Shown: positions 28,469 through 38,800 of the stretch, in pieces
How positions within the stretch are numbered: position 1 is the first letter of the stretch
How the letters are laid out: each line of letters opens with the position of its first letter
Source: Vulcanimicrobiota bacterium
GTDB lineage: Bacteria; Vulcanimicrobiota; Xenobia; Xenobiales; JADMJV01
DNA length: 64,000 nt
Direction: 5' to 3'
Assembly (NCBI GenBank): GCA_019637395.1
Contig: JAHBVR010000003.1
Span: 372,001 to 436,000 of the forward strand
Program-made: the position numbers and the translations under genes
The notes under the pieces: model-generated
What the model saw: the letters and a program-made list of their open reading frames with translations, nothing else
What the model was told of the DNA's origin: nothing
Databases searched by the model: none

Positions 28469-29414
28469 GTTGCTGCTCTAATTCGTCGAGCTCCCGGCGC
28501 CAGAAAGCGTAGCTGTCCACGTCCGAAAAGCGGCGCTGAAAGGCCGGGTCGTTGCGGCGCCTGGCCAGCCAGGCGGCATAGTGGACGAACTTCAAGGCGC
28601 GCAACGGCTCGATCAGCTCCAGTTGCTTGCGATCGAAAGGATGGACGGCCTGGTAGCCTTCCAGCATCAACTCGCGCAGTTCCACCGCCTCCGCATCGCG
28701 GCCGGAGACCAGCAGCCACAAGTCCTGCACGGCCGGCCCGGTGCCGCAATCATCCAGATCGACGATCTTGAGGCCCAGCGAACTGCTGAGCAGGTTGCCC
28801 TTGTGCAGGTCACCATGGATGCGCAGGCTGGGGGCCTGGACAAAGCCTTTTTCCACCCGCTGCAGCAGTTGCCGGACGGTTTTCTGGTAGCGCGGCCACA
28901 GGGTCTCGGGCACGACCCGTTCTTTTTCCAAAGTCTGCAAGGCCTGGCCGGCCCAATACTGCGGCCCCAGCACGGGCCGATGACGAAAACGGCCGGCCTG
29001 ACCGAGGCGGTGCAGGCGACCGATCAGATGGCCCACTTGATAGGCCAGCGCCGGGTCCACTTCATCGCAGGGCCGACCCAGGTGGTAGGGAAAGACGCAG
29101 AACCAGATACCCTCGATACTGTCTAAAGTGGACCCGCCCCGCAGCGGCACCGGAGCCACCACCGGCAGATCTTCGTCCAGCAACTCCTGCAGAAAGTCGT
29201 GCTCCTCCAGCAGGGCCGCTCTGGTCCAGCGTCCGGGACGATAGAACTTACCCACCCAGCGCTCTCCCTCCACGTCCTGAACCCGGACCACCCGGTTTTC
29301 CAGGCTGTTGAGAAAGGTGATGGTCGGCTCCAGCTCCAGGCCCGCCGATTCAAAAGCGCGGTGGATACAACCGGGAGTAAGATCGTAGAAAGTGTCGGTC
29401 TGGCTTTGGGGCAT
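28443..29414 (-). CDS. srkA: SrkA/YihE-like stress-response kinase
   Basis: A 323-residue aminoglycoside-phosphotransferase-fold kinase, very close in length to E. coli SrkA (328), a Ser/Thr kinase that protects against stress-induced death. Visible motifs: RVQDVEGERWVGKFYRPGRW (N-lobe Lys), the catalytic loop IHGDLHKGNLL and the metal-binding IVDLDDCGTGP. The ATG at 29414 is chosen because homology starts at PQSQTDTFYDLTPG; the longer frame upstream passes through a repeat array and is not coding. Its promoter must lie in or near that array. Confidence 0.88.
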   Translation of the reverse strand: MPQSQTDTFYDLTPGCIHRAFESAGLELEPTITFLNSLENRVVRVQDVEGERWVGKFYRPGRWTRAALLEEHDFLQELLDEDLPVVAPVPLRGGSTLDSIEGIWFCVFPYHLGRPCDEVDPALAYQVGHLIGRLHRLGQAGRFRHRPVLGPQYWAGQALQTLEKERVVPETLWPRYQKTVRQLLQRVEKGFVQAPSLRIHGDLHKGNLLSSSLGLKIVDLDDCGTGPAVQDLWLLVSGRDAEAVELRELMLEGYQAVHPFDRKQLELIEPLRALKFVHYAAWLARRRNDPAFQRRFSDVDSYAFWRRELDELEQQLRYLSESD

Positions 29415-29450
29415 GGGAAAGCCCTTACCGATCGGTGGCGGAGTTCCTCG

Positions 29451-29744
29451 GGAGCCGAGTTGCCACAAATTTGGCAAGAGTTGCCAAAAAACCGGCAAGT
29501 CCGGTTTCCCGGGGGCCAAGTTGCCACAAATTTGGCAAGAGTTGCCAAAAAACCGGCAAGTCCGGTCCGCCAGGGGCCAAGTTACCACAAATTTGGCAAG
29601 AGTTGCCAAAGACCGGCAAATCCGGCACGCCGGGGCCGAGTTGCCGCAAATTTGGCAAGAGTTGCCAAAAACCGGCAAATCCGGCACGCCGGGGGCCAAG
29701 TTGCCACAAATTTGGCAAGAGTTGCCTGAAAGCCGGCAAGCCGG
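29451..29744. repeat. Five ~60-bp tandem units, each with two palindromes
   Basis: Five direct repeats with spacings of 61, 61, 59 and 60 bases. Each unit holds TTTGGCAA-GAG-TTGCCAAA (perfect 8-base arms in units 1-4, e.g. 29531-29549; decayed in unit 5), overlapped upstream by TTGCCA-CAAATT-TGGCAA, and a second palindrome ACCGG-CAAGT-CCGGT (7-base arms in unit 1). The array fills the divergent interval between srkA (minus) and the small ORF/mce operon (plus). The spacing is not a multiple of three throughout, so it is unlikely to be coding. Confidence 0.95.
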
Positions 29745-29786
29745 ACAGGAGGAGGAGCAGGGTCGGCATAAAAGGCTCCCGGTACT

Positions 29787-29942
29787 ATGGAACATCATGT
29801 TGCGGGCTACGGCCCGGTTGCTAACTCCTGGATCGTTTTCAAATGGGTCATGATCTGGCTTATGGCCTGTGGCCTTCCGATTGTCGCCTCACTGGCTCTA
29901 CCCCAGTGGGTCAAGACGGATAGTCACGCCGAACATCATTGA
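29787..29942 (+). CDS. Small single-pass membrane protein coupled to mce
   Basis: A 51-codon frame missed by length-limited gene finding. It starts with ATG at 29787 and encodes MEHHVAGYGPVANS, then a Trp/Met-rich hydrophobic helix (WIVFKWVMIWLMACGLPIVA) and a short polar tail ending SHAEHH, so both ends are His-rich. The stop TGA (29940-29942) overlaps the TTG start of mce. The ribosome site is weak (AAAAGG, 11 bases upstream). The coupling argues that it is translated with the methylmalonyl-CoA genes; function unknown. Confidence 0.55.
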   Translation: MEHHVAGYGPVANSWIVFKWVMIWLMACGLPIVASLALPQWVKTDSHAEHH

Positions 29943-30352
29943 TTCGTCAACTCGATCACGTCGCCATAGCCGTCCCCAACCTGGATGAGGCGGTACCGTT
30001 TTATCGCGATGTGCTGGGATTGCCCTTTCTCTATTTCGAAGAGGTCACCGACCAGAAGGTCCGGGTGGCCTGTTTCGATCTAGGGGGAATGCGGCTGGAG
30101 TTGCTCCAGCCCAGCAGCGAGGACTCCCCCATTTCCAAGTTCCTGGCCCAGCGCGGCCCCGGGCTGCACCACCTGGCCTTTCGCAGCGACGACGTCGCCT
30201 CCGAGTTGGAGCGCGTACGCGGTCACGGGGTGCGCTTAATCGACGAATCCCCGCGCTCGGGCGCCGGGGGAATGCAGATCGCTTTCCTGCATCCCAAATC
30301 CACCCAGGGAGTTTTGATGGAGTTGACCCAACCCGGTGAGCATGTGGAGTGA
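29939..30352 (+). CDS. mce: Methylmalonyl-CoA epimerase
   Basis: Converts (S)- to (R)-methylmalonyl-CoA. A 137-residue glyoxalase-fold protein with metal ligands in QLDHVAIAVPNL (His), RLELLQPS (Glu region), GLHHLAF (His) and GVLMELTQP (Glu), all in the family order. The neighbouring mutA, mutB and meaB genes support the call over other VOC proteins. It starts with TTG, overlapping the upstream small ORF, and overlaps mutA by 17 bases. Confidence 0.93.
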   Translation: MIRQLDHVAIAVPNLDEAVPFYRDVLGLPFLYFEEVTDQKVRVACFDLGGMRLELLQPSSEDSPISKFLAQRGPGLHHLAFRSDDVASELERVRGHGVRLIDESPRSGAGGMQIAFLHPKSTQGVLMELTQPGEHVE

Positions 30353-31865
30353 ATTTTCCGTCCCCAGCCTGGACGAATGGACGGCCCTGGTGGCCAGGGA
30401 AGCCGGAGGAAAGACAGAGTCCCAACTGGCCAGTCGCAGTTGGGAAGGTCTGAGCTACAGGGCCTGTTGCGATGCCGCGCTGGCCACCTCGGCCAGCGGC
30501 GTGTCCGCTCAAGACCTGAAAATTTGCCAGCTGCAGCCGGACCAGAAGCCTTCGCAAATCTCACCCCAAGCGGTCCTGCGCGGATCTCTGGGGCTGCCGG
30601 CTCTGATCGCCCTGGCCAACCGATTTCCCGAAGTCCAGGCGGTGGAAATCGACCTCTGGCAGTTTCTCCAGCAACCCGATTATGCTTGCTTCGCGCGAGC
30701 CAAAGCCGGGTTGGAAATCCGCTTCAGCAGCCAGACCTGGGTGCAGCAGGGGGCCGACGGAGTCCACGAGCTGGCCTGGAGCATGGCCGGCCTGATCGAG
30801 CTCCTGAGAAACCTGGAAAGCCCGCCGGCCGGGACCATCGCCTTGAAATTGAGCGCCGGACCGCGCCTGCTGCTGGAGATCGCCCGCTGGCGGGCCGCCC
30901 GCCAGTTGTGGGACACCGTCTGCCGGGGCTTTTCACTGGACTGGCCGGCCCGCATCCACCTGGTGCAGGACGCCCGCTTTCTCACTCACCAGGATGTCCA
31001 CAACAACCTGTTGCGCTCCACCACGGCGGCCGCCGCCGGTTTGCTGGGGGGAGCGGCCAGCATCGAACTGCTGCCCTGTGACTCCAGTCCGGACGCGGCC
31101 CGCTGGGCCGACAACGTGCTCCATCTTTTACGCCACGAATCCAAGCTGGGGGGAGCCACCGATCCGCTGGCCGGCAGCGGCCTCATCGAAGACCTGACCC
31201 AGCAGTTGGCCGAGAACGCCTGGAAAGAGACGCAGCGGCTGGAAGCGGCCGGTGGGCTGGCTCAGCAAAAAGACCTGTGGGCGCTGGCCCGCGACCAACG
31301 GCTGCGCTACGAAGATCAACTGCGCCGGGACCAGCAGGGCCTGGTGGGGGTCAACCGCTACGTGGCCAACACCGAATTCGCCAGCGCTCCTCCGCAATTG
31401 AGCTACGCCAGCGGCACTTCGGTGAACTACGAACAAGCCGTCCAGCTTTTGGACCAGGATCGAGCGCTTCACCACCTGGGCTTGCTGCCGCCCCTGGAAA
31501 AACTGCGCTGGAGCGAAGCTTTCGAGGAAGTCTTCCGGCGTGGACATGGCAAGAAGCTGGACGTGCTGGTGCTCGGCAAGCCGACGCCCGAACTCAAAGC
31601 ACGCCAGAGCTACGTGCGCACCTGGTTGGGCTTGGCCGGCATCGAGGGTCGCTTTCAAGCGATGGAGACCCCCGACGGCTTCTCCGCCCCCTCCGTCTGG
31701 TTGCTGTGCTGCGAAGATGCGGTCGAGGGCGGGCCGGACTACAAGGTCACCATGAAGCCGCCGGCCCTGGTCGGCAAGCCTCCGCACAATTATCAAGGAG
31801 TAGCCGTTCATCAGGGCTGCAACCGTGTCTATTGCCTTGAACAACTGCTGGATCTGATGCCATGA
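30336..31865 (+). CDS. mutA: Methylmalonyl-CoA mutase small subunit
   Basis: Beta chain of the adenosylcobalamin-dependent mutase that interconverts succinyl-CoA and methylmalonyl-CoA. The barrel shows [19 protein letters not shown] and the segment [21 protein letters not shown], as in small subunits. At 509 residues it is shorter than the usual 600-640, and the C-terminal B12-like domain appears reduced (no DxHxxG), as expected for the non-catalytic chain. It starts with GTG within the end of mce and its stop overlaps the mutB start (ATGA). Confidence 0.88.
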   Translation: MSMWSEFSVPSLDEWTALVAREAGGKTESQLASRSWEGLSYRACCDAALATSASGVSAQDLKICQLQPDQKPSQISPQAVLRGSLGLPALIALANRFPEVQAVEIDLWQFLQQPDYACFARAKAGLEIRFSSQTWVQQGADGVHELAWSMAGLIELLRNLESPPAGTIALKLSAGPRLLLEIARWRAARQLWDTVCRGFSLDWPARIHLVQDARFLTHQDVHNNLLRSTTAAAAGLLGGAASIELLPCDSSPDAARWADNVLHLLRHESKLGGATDPLAGSGLIEDLTQQLAENAWKETQRLEAAGGLAQQKDLWALARDQRLRYEDQLRRDQQGLVGVNRYVANTEFASAPPQLSYASGTSVNYEQAVQLLDQDRALHHLGLLPPLEKLRWSEAFEEVFRRGHGKKLDVLVLGKPTPELKARQSYVRTWLGLAGIEGRFQAMETPDGFSAPSVWLLCCEDAVEGGPDYKVTMKPPALVGKPPHNYQGVAVHQGCNRVYCLEQLLDLMP

Positions 31866-33907
31866 AACACGTCGATTTCAGTAAAACCGATTTGGTCAGA
31901 GTGGCCGGGGGAAGGGCCGACTTCGAACAGGTGGGTTTTCGCTCCGGTCTGGCCCCTTTCTTGCGCGGACCTTACGCCACTATGTACCTGCAAAAACCCT
32001 GGACCATCCGCCAGTATGCCGGATTCTCCACGGCCGAGGATTCCAATGCCTTCTACCGGCGCAACCTGGCCATGGGCCAGAAGGGACTGTCCATCGCCTT
32101 CGACCTGGCCACCCATCGCGGTTACGACAGCGACCACCCGCGCGTAGCCGGCGACGTGGGCAAAGCCGGAGTGGCGATCGATAGCATTCTGGACATGCGC
32201 ATCCTCTTCGACCGCATTCCACTGGATCAGATGTCGGTGTCCATGACCATGAACGGGGCCGTCATCCCCATCCTGGCTCTCTACATCGTGGCCGCCCGGG
32301 AACAGGGCGTGCAGCCGGCTCAACTGACGGGCACCATCCAGAACGACATCCTCAAAGAATTCATGGTGCGCAACACCTACATCTACCCGCCGGCCCCATC
32401 CATGCGGTTGATCTCGGATATTTTCGCTTATACTTCGACCCACATGCCGAAGTTTAACTCGATCTCGATCTCCGGTTACCATATGCAGGAAGCCGGGGCC
32501 ACCCCCGACCTGGAGCTGGCCTACACCCTGGCCGACGGTCTCGAATACCTGCGTTCCGGACAGAAGGCCGGCCTGCCCGTCGATAAATTCGCGCCGCGCT
32601 GCAGCTTCTTTTTCTGCATCGGCATGGATTTTTGGGCGGAGGTGGCCAAGTTGCGTGCCGCCCGCATGCTCTGGGCCAAGCTGGTCAAAACGCTGAACCC
32701 GCAGGACACCCGCTCGCTATGCCTGCGCACCCACTGCCAGACTTCGGGTTGGTCGCTGACCGCCCAGGACCCCTTCAACAACGTGGCCCGCACCTGTATC
32801 GAAGCGCTGGCCGCCGCCCTGGGACACACTCAGTCGCTGCACACCAACGCACTCGACGAAGCCATCGCTCTGCCCAGCGATTTCTCGGCCCGTATTGCCC
32901 GCAACACCCAGCTTTTCTTGCAGGATGAAACCGACGTGACCCGCAGCGTGGACCCCTTCGGGGGTTCCATCCATCTCGAGAAAATAACGGCGGAAATGGC
33001 CGCCCAGGCCTGGGGTTGGATTCAGGAAAGTGAAGAACTGGGAGGCATGGCCGCGGCCATTTCGGCCGGCCTGCCCCAGCGGCGCATCGAGGAGGCGGCC
33101 GCCCGCCGCCAAGCCCAGATCGACGCCGGTGACGACGTGATCGTGGGATTGAATCGGTATCGCCTGGAAAACGAGGCTCCCCTGGAAGTACTGGAAGTCG
33201 ACAACGACAGCGTGCGCCGGGCGCAGATCCAGCGCCTGGAAAAGCTACGTTCGGAACGCGACGCCCAGGCGGTGGCCGCCGCCCTGGAGGCTCTCCAGAA
33301 CGGCGCCGCCAGCAACGGCAACACCCTGGAGCTGGCCGTGGCCGCGGCCCAGGCAGGAGCCACCGTGGGCGAAATGTCGCTGGCTCTGGAGAAGGTTTTC
33401 GGACGTCACAAAGCCGTTCCGGCCGCCGTCAGCGGCGTTTACCTGAGGGAGGCGCAAAAGATGGAGAGCGTGCAGCAATGCCTGCGCGAAACGGCCGCCT
33501 TTGAGCAAGAGCACGGGCGCCGGCCGCGCATTCTGGTGGCCAAGATGGGTCAGGACGGTCACGATCGCGGTGCCAAAGTGATTGCGGCCGCCTTTGCCGA
33601 CCTGGGTTTCGACGTGGACATGGGCCCGCTTTTTTCGGTGCCCGAAGAAGTAGCCCGCCAGGCCCTGGACAATGACGTGCATATCGTGGGGATTTCCACC
33701 CTGGCCGGCGGCCACAAAACCCTGGTGCCCCAGTTGATCGAAGAGCTCAAGCGCCTGAACCGGCCGGAGATCCTGGTAGTGGCCGGCGGCGTCATCCCCC
33801 CCGGCGATTTCTCCAAATTGCTGAAAGCCGGCTGCGCGGCCGTCTATGGTCCCGGCACCGTCATCCCTGATTCGGCCCTGCAACTGCTTTCGCTGCTGCG
33901 CCAGTGA
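31862..33907 (+). CDS. mutB: Methylmalonyl-CoA mutase large (catalytic) subunit
   Basis: Catalytic chain, 681 residues. The TIM barrel includes [20 protein letters not shown] and the [13 protein letters not shown] active-site strand; the B12 domain carries the cobalt-ligand motif [10 protein letters not shown] (DxHxxG) near residue 560 and [12 protein letters not shown]. It is somewhat shorter than typical 710-730-residue mutases because the N-terminal extension is short. Forms the mutA/mutB heterodimer with the upstream gene and needs MeaB downstream. Confidence 0.96.
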   Translation: MKHVDFSKTDLVRVAGGRADFEQVGFRSGLAPFLRGPYATMYLQKPWTIRQYAGFSTAEDSNAFYRRNLAMGQKGLSIAFDLATHRGYDSDHPRVAGDVGKAGVAIDSILDMRILFDRIPLDQMSVSMTMNGAVIPILALYIVAAREQGVQPAQLTGTIQNDILKEFMVRNTYIYPPAPSMRLISDIFAYTSTHMPKFNSISISGYHMQEAGATPDLELAYTLADGLEYLRSGQKAGLPVDKFAPRCSFFFCIGMDFWAEVAKLRAARMLWAKLVKTLNPQDTRSLCLRTHCQTSGWSLTAQDPFNNVARTCIEALAAALGHTQSLHTNALDEAIALPSDFSARIARNTQLFLQDETDVTRSVDPFGGSIHLEKITAEMAAQAWGWIQESEELGGMAAAISAGLPQRRIEEAAARRQAQIDAGDDVIVGLNRYRLENEAPLEVLEVDNDSVRRAQIQRLEKLRSERDAQAVAAALEALQNGAASNGNTLELAVAAAQAGATVGEMSLALEKVFGRHKAVPAAVSGVYLREAQKMESVQQCLRETAAFEQEHGRRPRILVAKMGQDGHDRGAKVIAAAFADLGFDVDMGPLFSVPEEVARQALDNDVHIVGISTLAGGHKTLVPQLIEELKRLNRPEILVVAGGVIPPGDFSKLLKAGCAAVYGPGTVIPDSALQLLSLLRQ

Positions 33908-34821
33908 ACGCCGAGCAGATCCTGGCCGGCGACCGCGGCGCGCTGGCCCGCGCCCTTACCCTGATCGAAAGCCTGCGTCCCGACCATCAGGCCCAGGCTC
34001 GGGCTCTTTTGCGCCAGCTGCCGACCCGCCAGACCCAGCGGGTGGGAGTGACCGGACCTCCAGGCGCCGGCAAGAGCACTCTGATTGAAAGCCTCGGCCT
34101 GCTGGCCATCAAAAACGGCCGGCGAGTGGGTGTGCTGGCCATCGATCCCAGCAGCCAACGCACCGGCGGCAGCATTCTGGGCGACAAAACGCGTATGGAG
34201 GAACTCTCCCGGGACGAGCGCGCTTTTGTGCGCCCCACTCCAGCCGCCGGGGCCCTGGGCGGCGTGGCCCGGCGCACTCGCGAGGCCATTTTGTTGCTGG
34301 AAGGCGCGGGCTATGATCTGATCTTGGTGGAAACGGTGGGCGTGGGTCAGTCCGAGGTGGCCGTCTCTCATCTGGTCGACACCGTGCTGCTGGTGGCCCT
34401 GCCCGGGGCCGGCGACGACCTGCAGGGCATGAAACGCGGCTTGATGGAGACGGCCGACGTCATCTGGGTCAACAAGGCCGACGGCGAGCGCCTGCCGGCC
34501 GCCCGCCAGGCGGCCAATCAGCTCTCCCTGGCCCTGCGTCTGCTGGGCAGCCGCACACCCGACTGGCGGGTGCCGGTGCTGACCGGGACCGCTTTGGAAC
34601 CGCCGGTAGCCCTCTGGGAAGCCCTGCAGAGCCACTTTACCCCCGGCGTGCTGGAAATGCGGATGCAACAGGGACTCTACTGGCTGGAACGCGGGCTGGA
34701 AGAACGCCTGCTGGCGAGGTTTTTTGCCGAACCCGGGCGGAGCGAAGTCTGGCAAGAGCTGAGAGCCAGCGTGGCCAACGCGCGGCTGAGCCCGGAAGAA
34801 GCCCTGGAACAGCTCTTCTAG
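33904..34821 (+). CDS. meaB: MeaB/ArgK G-protein chaperone of the mutase
   Basis: P-loop GTPase that loads and protects adenosylcobalamin in methylmalonyl-CoA mutase. Walker [10 protein letters not shown] (about residue 49), the switch region [22 protein letters not shown] and the NKAD base-specificity motif are all present. Length 305 is standard. It begins with GTG overlapping the mutB stop, completing the mce-mutA-mutB-meaB unit used for propionyl-CoA breakdown. Confidence 0.94.
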   Translation: MNAEQILAGDRGALARALTLIESLRPDHQAQARALLRQLPTRQTQRVGVTGPPGAGKSTLIESLGLLAIKNGRRVGVLAIDPSSQRTGGSILGDKTRMEELSRDERAFVRPTPAAGALGGVARRTREAILLLEGAGYDLILVETVGVGQSEVAVSHLVDTVLLVALPGAGDDLQGMKRGLMETADVIWVNKADGERLPAARQAANQLSLALRLLGSRTPDWRVPVLTGTALEPPVALWEALQSHFTPGVLEMRMQQGLYWLERGLEERLLARFFAEPGRSEVWQELRASVANARLSPEEALEQLF

Positions 34822-34906
34822 AAGGACTGAGCCGATTTTTGCATCGTATGCATTCCTTCCCACCCCAAAAGGCAGGGACGCCCACTTTGAAGCCGAAACG
34901 CGGGCC

Positions 34907-35863
34907 GTGACCGAGCGCGTCTTGATAGTCGATGATAGCACGGCGAACCGATTTATGTTGGCCCAGTTGGTGCGGGCTCGAGGCTGCGAGGTGGTCGAAG
35001 CGAGCGGGGGGCGGCAAGCCATCGACATCGTCCAGATCCAGGCGATCGACCTGGTCCTCCTGGATATTCGCATGCCCGATGTGGACGGTTTTGGTGTGCT
35101 GGAATTCATGAAAGGGCGCGAGGACACGCGCCACATTCCCGTGATCGTGGTCTCTTCCCTGGATGACCTGAACGCCACCGTGCGCTGCATCAGTCTGGGC
35201 GCCGAAGATTACTTGATGAAGCCCTACGAACCCACCCTGCTGGGAGCGCGCTTGCGGGCCAGCCTGGAAAAGCGCCAGATGGTGCAGGAACTGATCGATC
35301 TGAAGCAAGATCTGCAGCGGCGCAACGAAGAACTTCAGGACTTCAATCGCCGGCTGGAAATCATGGCTTTCAGCGACACTCTGACCGGCCTGCCCAATCG
35401 GCGCTTCGCCCTGCAAGAATTAGGTTGTCATTGGTCGAGCGCCCACCGCACCGGCCGGCCGCTCAGTTGCATCATGGTCGACCTCGACCACTTCAAACGC
35501 TACAACGATACCTATGGGCATGACACCGGCGATGAAGTCATTCGGCACGCGGCCGAGATTTTGCGCGCCACCGCCCGAGGTTCCGACTACCCGTGTCGAT
35601 TTGGAGGAGAAGAGTTCCTGGTCATTTGCCCGGACACCGACGCTGACGGCTGCGTGGATTTTGGCCAGCGAATTCTAACCACCATGTCCGAGCGCTCACT
35701 GACCTGCGGTCAGGATGTTCATCACATTACAGCCAGTCTGGGTGTAGCTCAGCGCGAGCCCTGGATGCAGACCTGGAATGACATGTTGGTGGCCGCCGAC
35801 CAGGCCCTGTATAACGCCAAACACGCCGGGAGAAACTGCGTGAAGGTTTACATCCGGGCGTGA
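34907..35863 (+). CDS. Response regulator diguanylate cyclase
   Basis: A PleD-like protein of 318 residues: receiver domain with phospho-acceptor Asp53 (LLDIRMPDVDG) and Lys in LMKPYEP, a short helical linker, then a GGDEF domain with GGEEF (about 233-237). The inhibitory I-site RGSD lies exactly five residues before it, so product inhibition by cyclic-di-GMP is likely. It starts with GTG and its stop overlaps the GTG start of the hybrid kinase, its probable partner. No gene in the 85 bases before it, only a 20-codon frame that I do not count. Confidence 0.92.
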   Translation: MTERVLIVDDSTANRFMLAQLVRARGCEVVEASGGRQAIDIVQIQAIDLVLLDIRMPDVDGFGVLEFMKGREDTRHIPVIVVSSLDDLNATVRCISLGAEDYLMKPYEPTLLGARLRASLEKRQMVQELIDLKQDLQRRNEELQDFNRRLEIMAFSDTLTGLPNRRFALQELGCHWSSAHRTGRPLSCIMVDLDHFKRYNDTYGHDTGDEVIRHAAEILRATARGSDYPCRFGGEEFLVICPDTDADGCVDFGQRILTTMSERSLTCGQDVHHITASLGVAQREPWMQTWNDMLVAADQALYNAKHAGRNCVKVYIRA

Positions 35864-38800
35864 CCAGGTGGCTGGCCAGGCTACCACTTGTCAGCAAACT
35901 CACGATACTCATCGTAGCTGTTTCTACTTCAGGGCTGATCCTCGCCTGTCTTCTGATCTACTCCCTGTGGAGCGTGCAGCTGCTGGAGGTTACCGAGAAA
36001 AACCTCCAGGGCATGTCCGAGGCCAGTGCCGAAACGGTCGCGTCCTCCCTGCTTTTTGACGATGCCAAAGCGGCCGAAGACAGTTTGAGCCCCATTCTCT
36101 CCAAGACCGAGATCGTCGGTGCCACCGTTTTCAATGCGAAAGGCAAAGTCTTTCTTAAAATCGGCCACGGCACCACCGGGGAGTATGGCGTACCGGGCGT
36201 CACCGTGCAGCTTCCTCAGTCTCTGGCTATCTGCAATGTGACGGCCAAGCAGGGTGGAGAAATCGTCGGCTACCTCAGCCTGGCCATGAGTCTGGATAGC
36301 TACCATCAGCAGCGCCGCAACTTCGCCTATCTGGCCGCCGGAGTCACCATTCTCTGCATCTGCCTGTGCGTGCTGGCCAGCCTGCGCTTCCAAACGTGGA
36401 TCACCGGACCCATTCTGCAACTCGCGCGCATCGCCAAGTCCGTGGCCGAAGACAACGACTACTCCCGGCGCGCTCATACTCTGAGCAAAGACGAACTCGG
36501 CTCGCTCTACAGCAGCTTCAACCGCATGCTGCACGAAATCGAAGTGCAGACCAAGGCGGTGCGCTCCAAGACGGAGCTGGTGTTCCTGATGGAATCGGTC
36601 TCGCGCGCGGCCAACCAATCACACAGCCCCGAGGAAGTGCTCAAGCTGGGCGCCGAGCTGGTTTGCACCCACACCGGCTGGCCGGTGGCCCACGCCTGGG
36701 TGCAGGATCCCGAGGACAAGGAGGTGCTGATTTCGGCCAACCTTTGGAAGAATCGCAGCGATGCGGATCTGACTACTTTTCAAGAAGCCACCCGGGAATT
36801 GCGTTGCCGCCGCAAACAAGGTTTGGCCGGTTTGGTGCTGGCCACCGGCGAGCCGGTCACCATGAATGACGTCGGTCCCGATTCCCGCTTCTTGCGCACC
36901 GAAAGTGCCGAAGCCGTCGGCATCCGCTCCGCCTTCGCCTTCCCGGTGCTGACCGGCGAAGAGGTGGTAGCCGTGCTGGAATTCTTCAGTCCGCAGGTGG
37001 AAATGCCCGATAGGGGCCTGCTTGAGGCCCTGGCCCAAATCGGCACGGCCATGGGCCGCGTCTTTGAGCGGCACAGCTCCGGCCACGAACTGGTCAAGGC
37101 GAAAGACGACGCCGAACAGGCCAACCGCAGCAAAAGCGCCTTTCTGGCGGCGATGAGCCACGAGATCCGCACGCCCCTGAACGCCGTGCTGGGCATGACC
37201 GGCTTATTGCTCGACACTTCTTTGACCACCGAGCAACGGGACTACGCGCGCACCGTGCAGTCCAGCGGCGAGGGATTGCTGGGCATTATCAACGACATCC
37301 TGGACTTCTCCAAAATCGAAGCCGGCCATATGGAGCTGGAAAGTGTTCCCTTCGAGCTTTTCGAGTGCGTCGAAGGTGCCCTCGATCTGGTGGCCAACCT
37401 CGCCTCCAACAAGGGATTGGAACTGGCCTATTCGATTGATCCAATGGTTCCAGCAGGTATTATCGGAGACAGCACCCGGCTGCGCCAGATTCTCATCAAT
37501 CTGCTCAGCAATGCCATCAAGTTTACCTCGGAAGGCGAAGTGGTGCTGAGCGTCAGTTCTCCCAGCCGCAAGGGCCATATCCACGAGATCCAGTTCTCGG
37601 TCAAAGACTCGGGCATCGGTATTCCTCCTGATCGGGTCAATAGCTTGTTCCAGCCTTTCAGTCAGGTGGATTCTTCCATCACGCGCCGTTTTGGCGGCAC
37701 TGGTCTGGGACTGGCCATCAGCCGGCGCTTTGTGGAGGCCATGGGAGGCAACATCTGGGTCACCAGCGAGGTAGGGGTAGGCTCGGTTTTCTCCTTCACC
37801 GTCATGGTCCAGGACACACCCGTGCCCAAACGCCACTACGATCAGAGCCCCGAGCAGTTCCTGGGCAAACACCTGCTCATCGTCGACGACAACGACACCA
37901 ATCGTTGCTTACTGCGCAAACGAGCGGAAGGCTGGGGATTTTGCGTGCGCGACACGGCCTATCCCAAAAAGGCCTTGGAATGGCTGCAAAAGGGAGAAAC
38001 ATTCGATGTAGCCGTGGTCGATATCCAGATGCCCGAAATGGACGGAGTGGAACTGAGCCGGAAGATCCGTGAGTTCGGCCCTATCTTCCTGATAGCCTGG
38101 ACTTCTTTAGGCCGCAAGGAGCCCGGCTCGGAAAAAGTCTTCGACGCCTACCTGCATAAGCCACTGCGTCCCGGCCTGGCCTTTGACGTGTTGGCCAACC
38201 ACTTCTCGGGCAATACCAACAAGTCGGCCATGCCCGGGGAATCGCTCTTTGATGAGACCCTGGGCAAGCGCCACCCGCTCAAGGTTCTGGTGGCCGACGA
38301 CCTGTTCGTCAATCAGAAGATGATGTTGATCATGTTGAAAAAGATGGGTTACCAGGCTGACTCGGTGGGCAATGGCCTGGAAGTTCTCGATGCTCTGGAG
38401 CGGACCCGCTACGACGTCATCCTGATGGACGTCAACATGCCGGAAATGGACGGATTGGAGGCGACTCGCCAGTTGATCCGCATTTATCACGACGATCGGC
38501 CGCGAGTGGTCGCCCTCACCGCCAACGTCACCCTGAGCGAGCGGGAAGCCTGCGTGCAGGCGGGCATGGACGATTTCATCGCCAAACCCATTCAAATCGA
38601 AGCCCTGTGCGCCGCTCTGCTGCGCTGTGAAAGCCATCCCGTTGCGGCTGAGGAAGCCGAGGGCGTGGCGCTAGAGTCCGAGCAGCCCGCGGCGGAGTGG
38701 CATCAATTGCCGGTGCTGGATCCCGATTCCATGGGCAACATCAACGAGATTCATTCCTTTGGGGGCAATGCGGCCGTGCAGGAGTTGCTGGTCATTCTCG

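Noticed and set aside
29451-29744. CRISPR-like array
   Set aside because: The segments between the repeated palindromes are themselves similar to one another, so there are no unique spacers, and no cas genes are near.
29425-29853. Long open frames on both strands through the repeats
   Set aside because: They exist because the repeat period is near a multiple of three; the 61, 61 and 59 spacings break the protein repeat phase, so codon structure is not conserved.
34850-34912. Twenty-codon leader frame before the response regulator
   Set aside because: No ribosome site and unremarkable composition; the overlap of its stop with the next GTG is likely chance.
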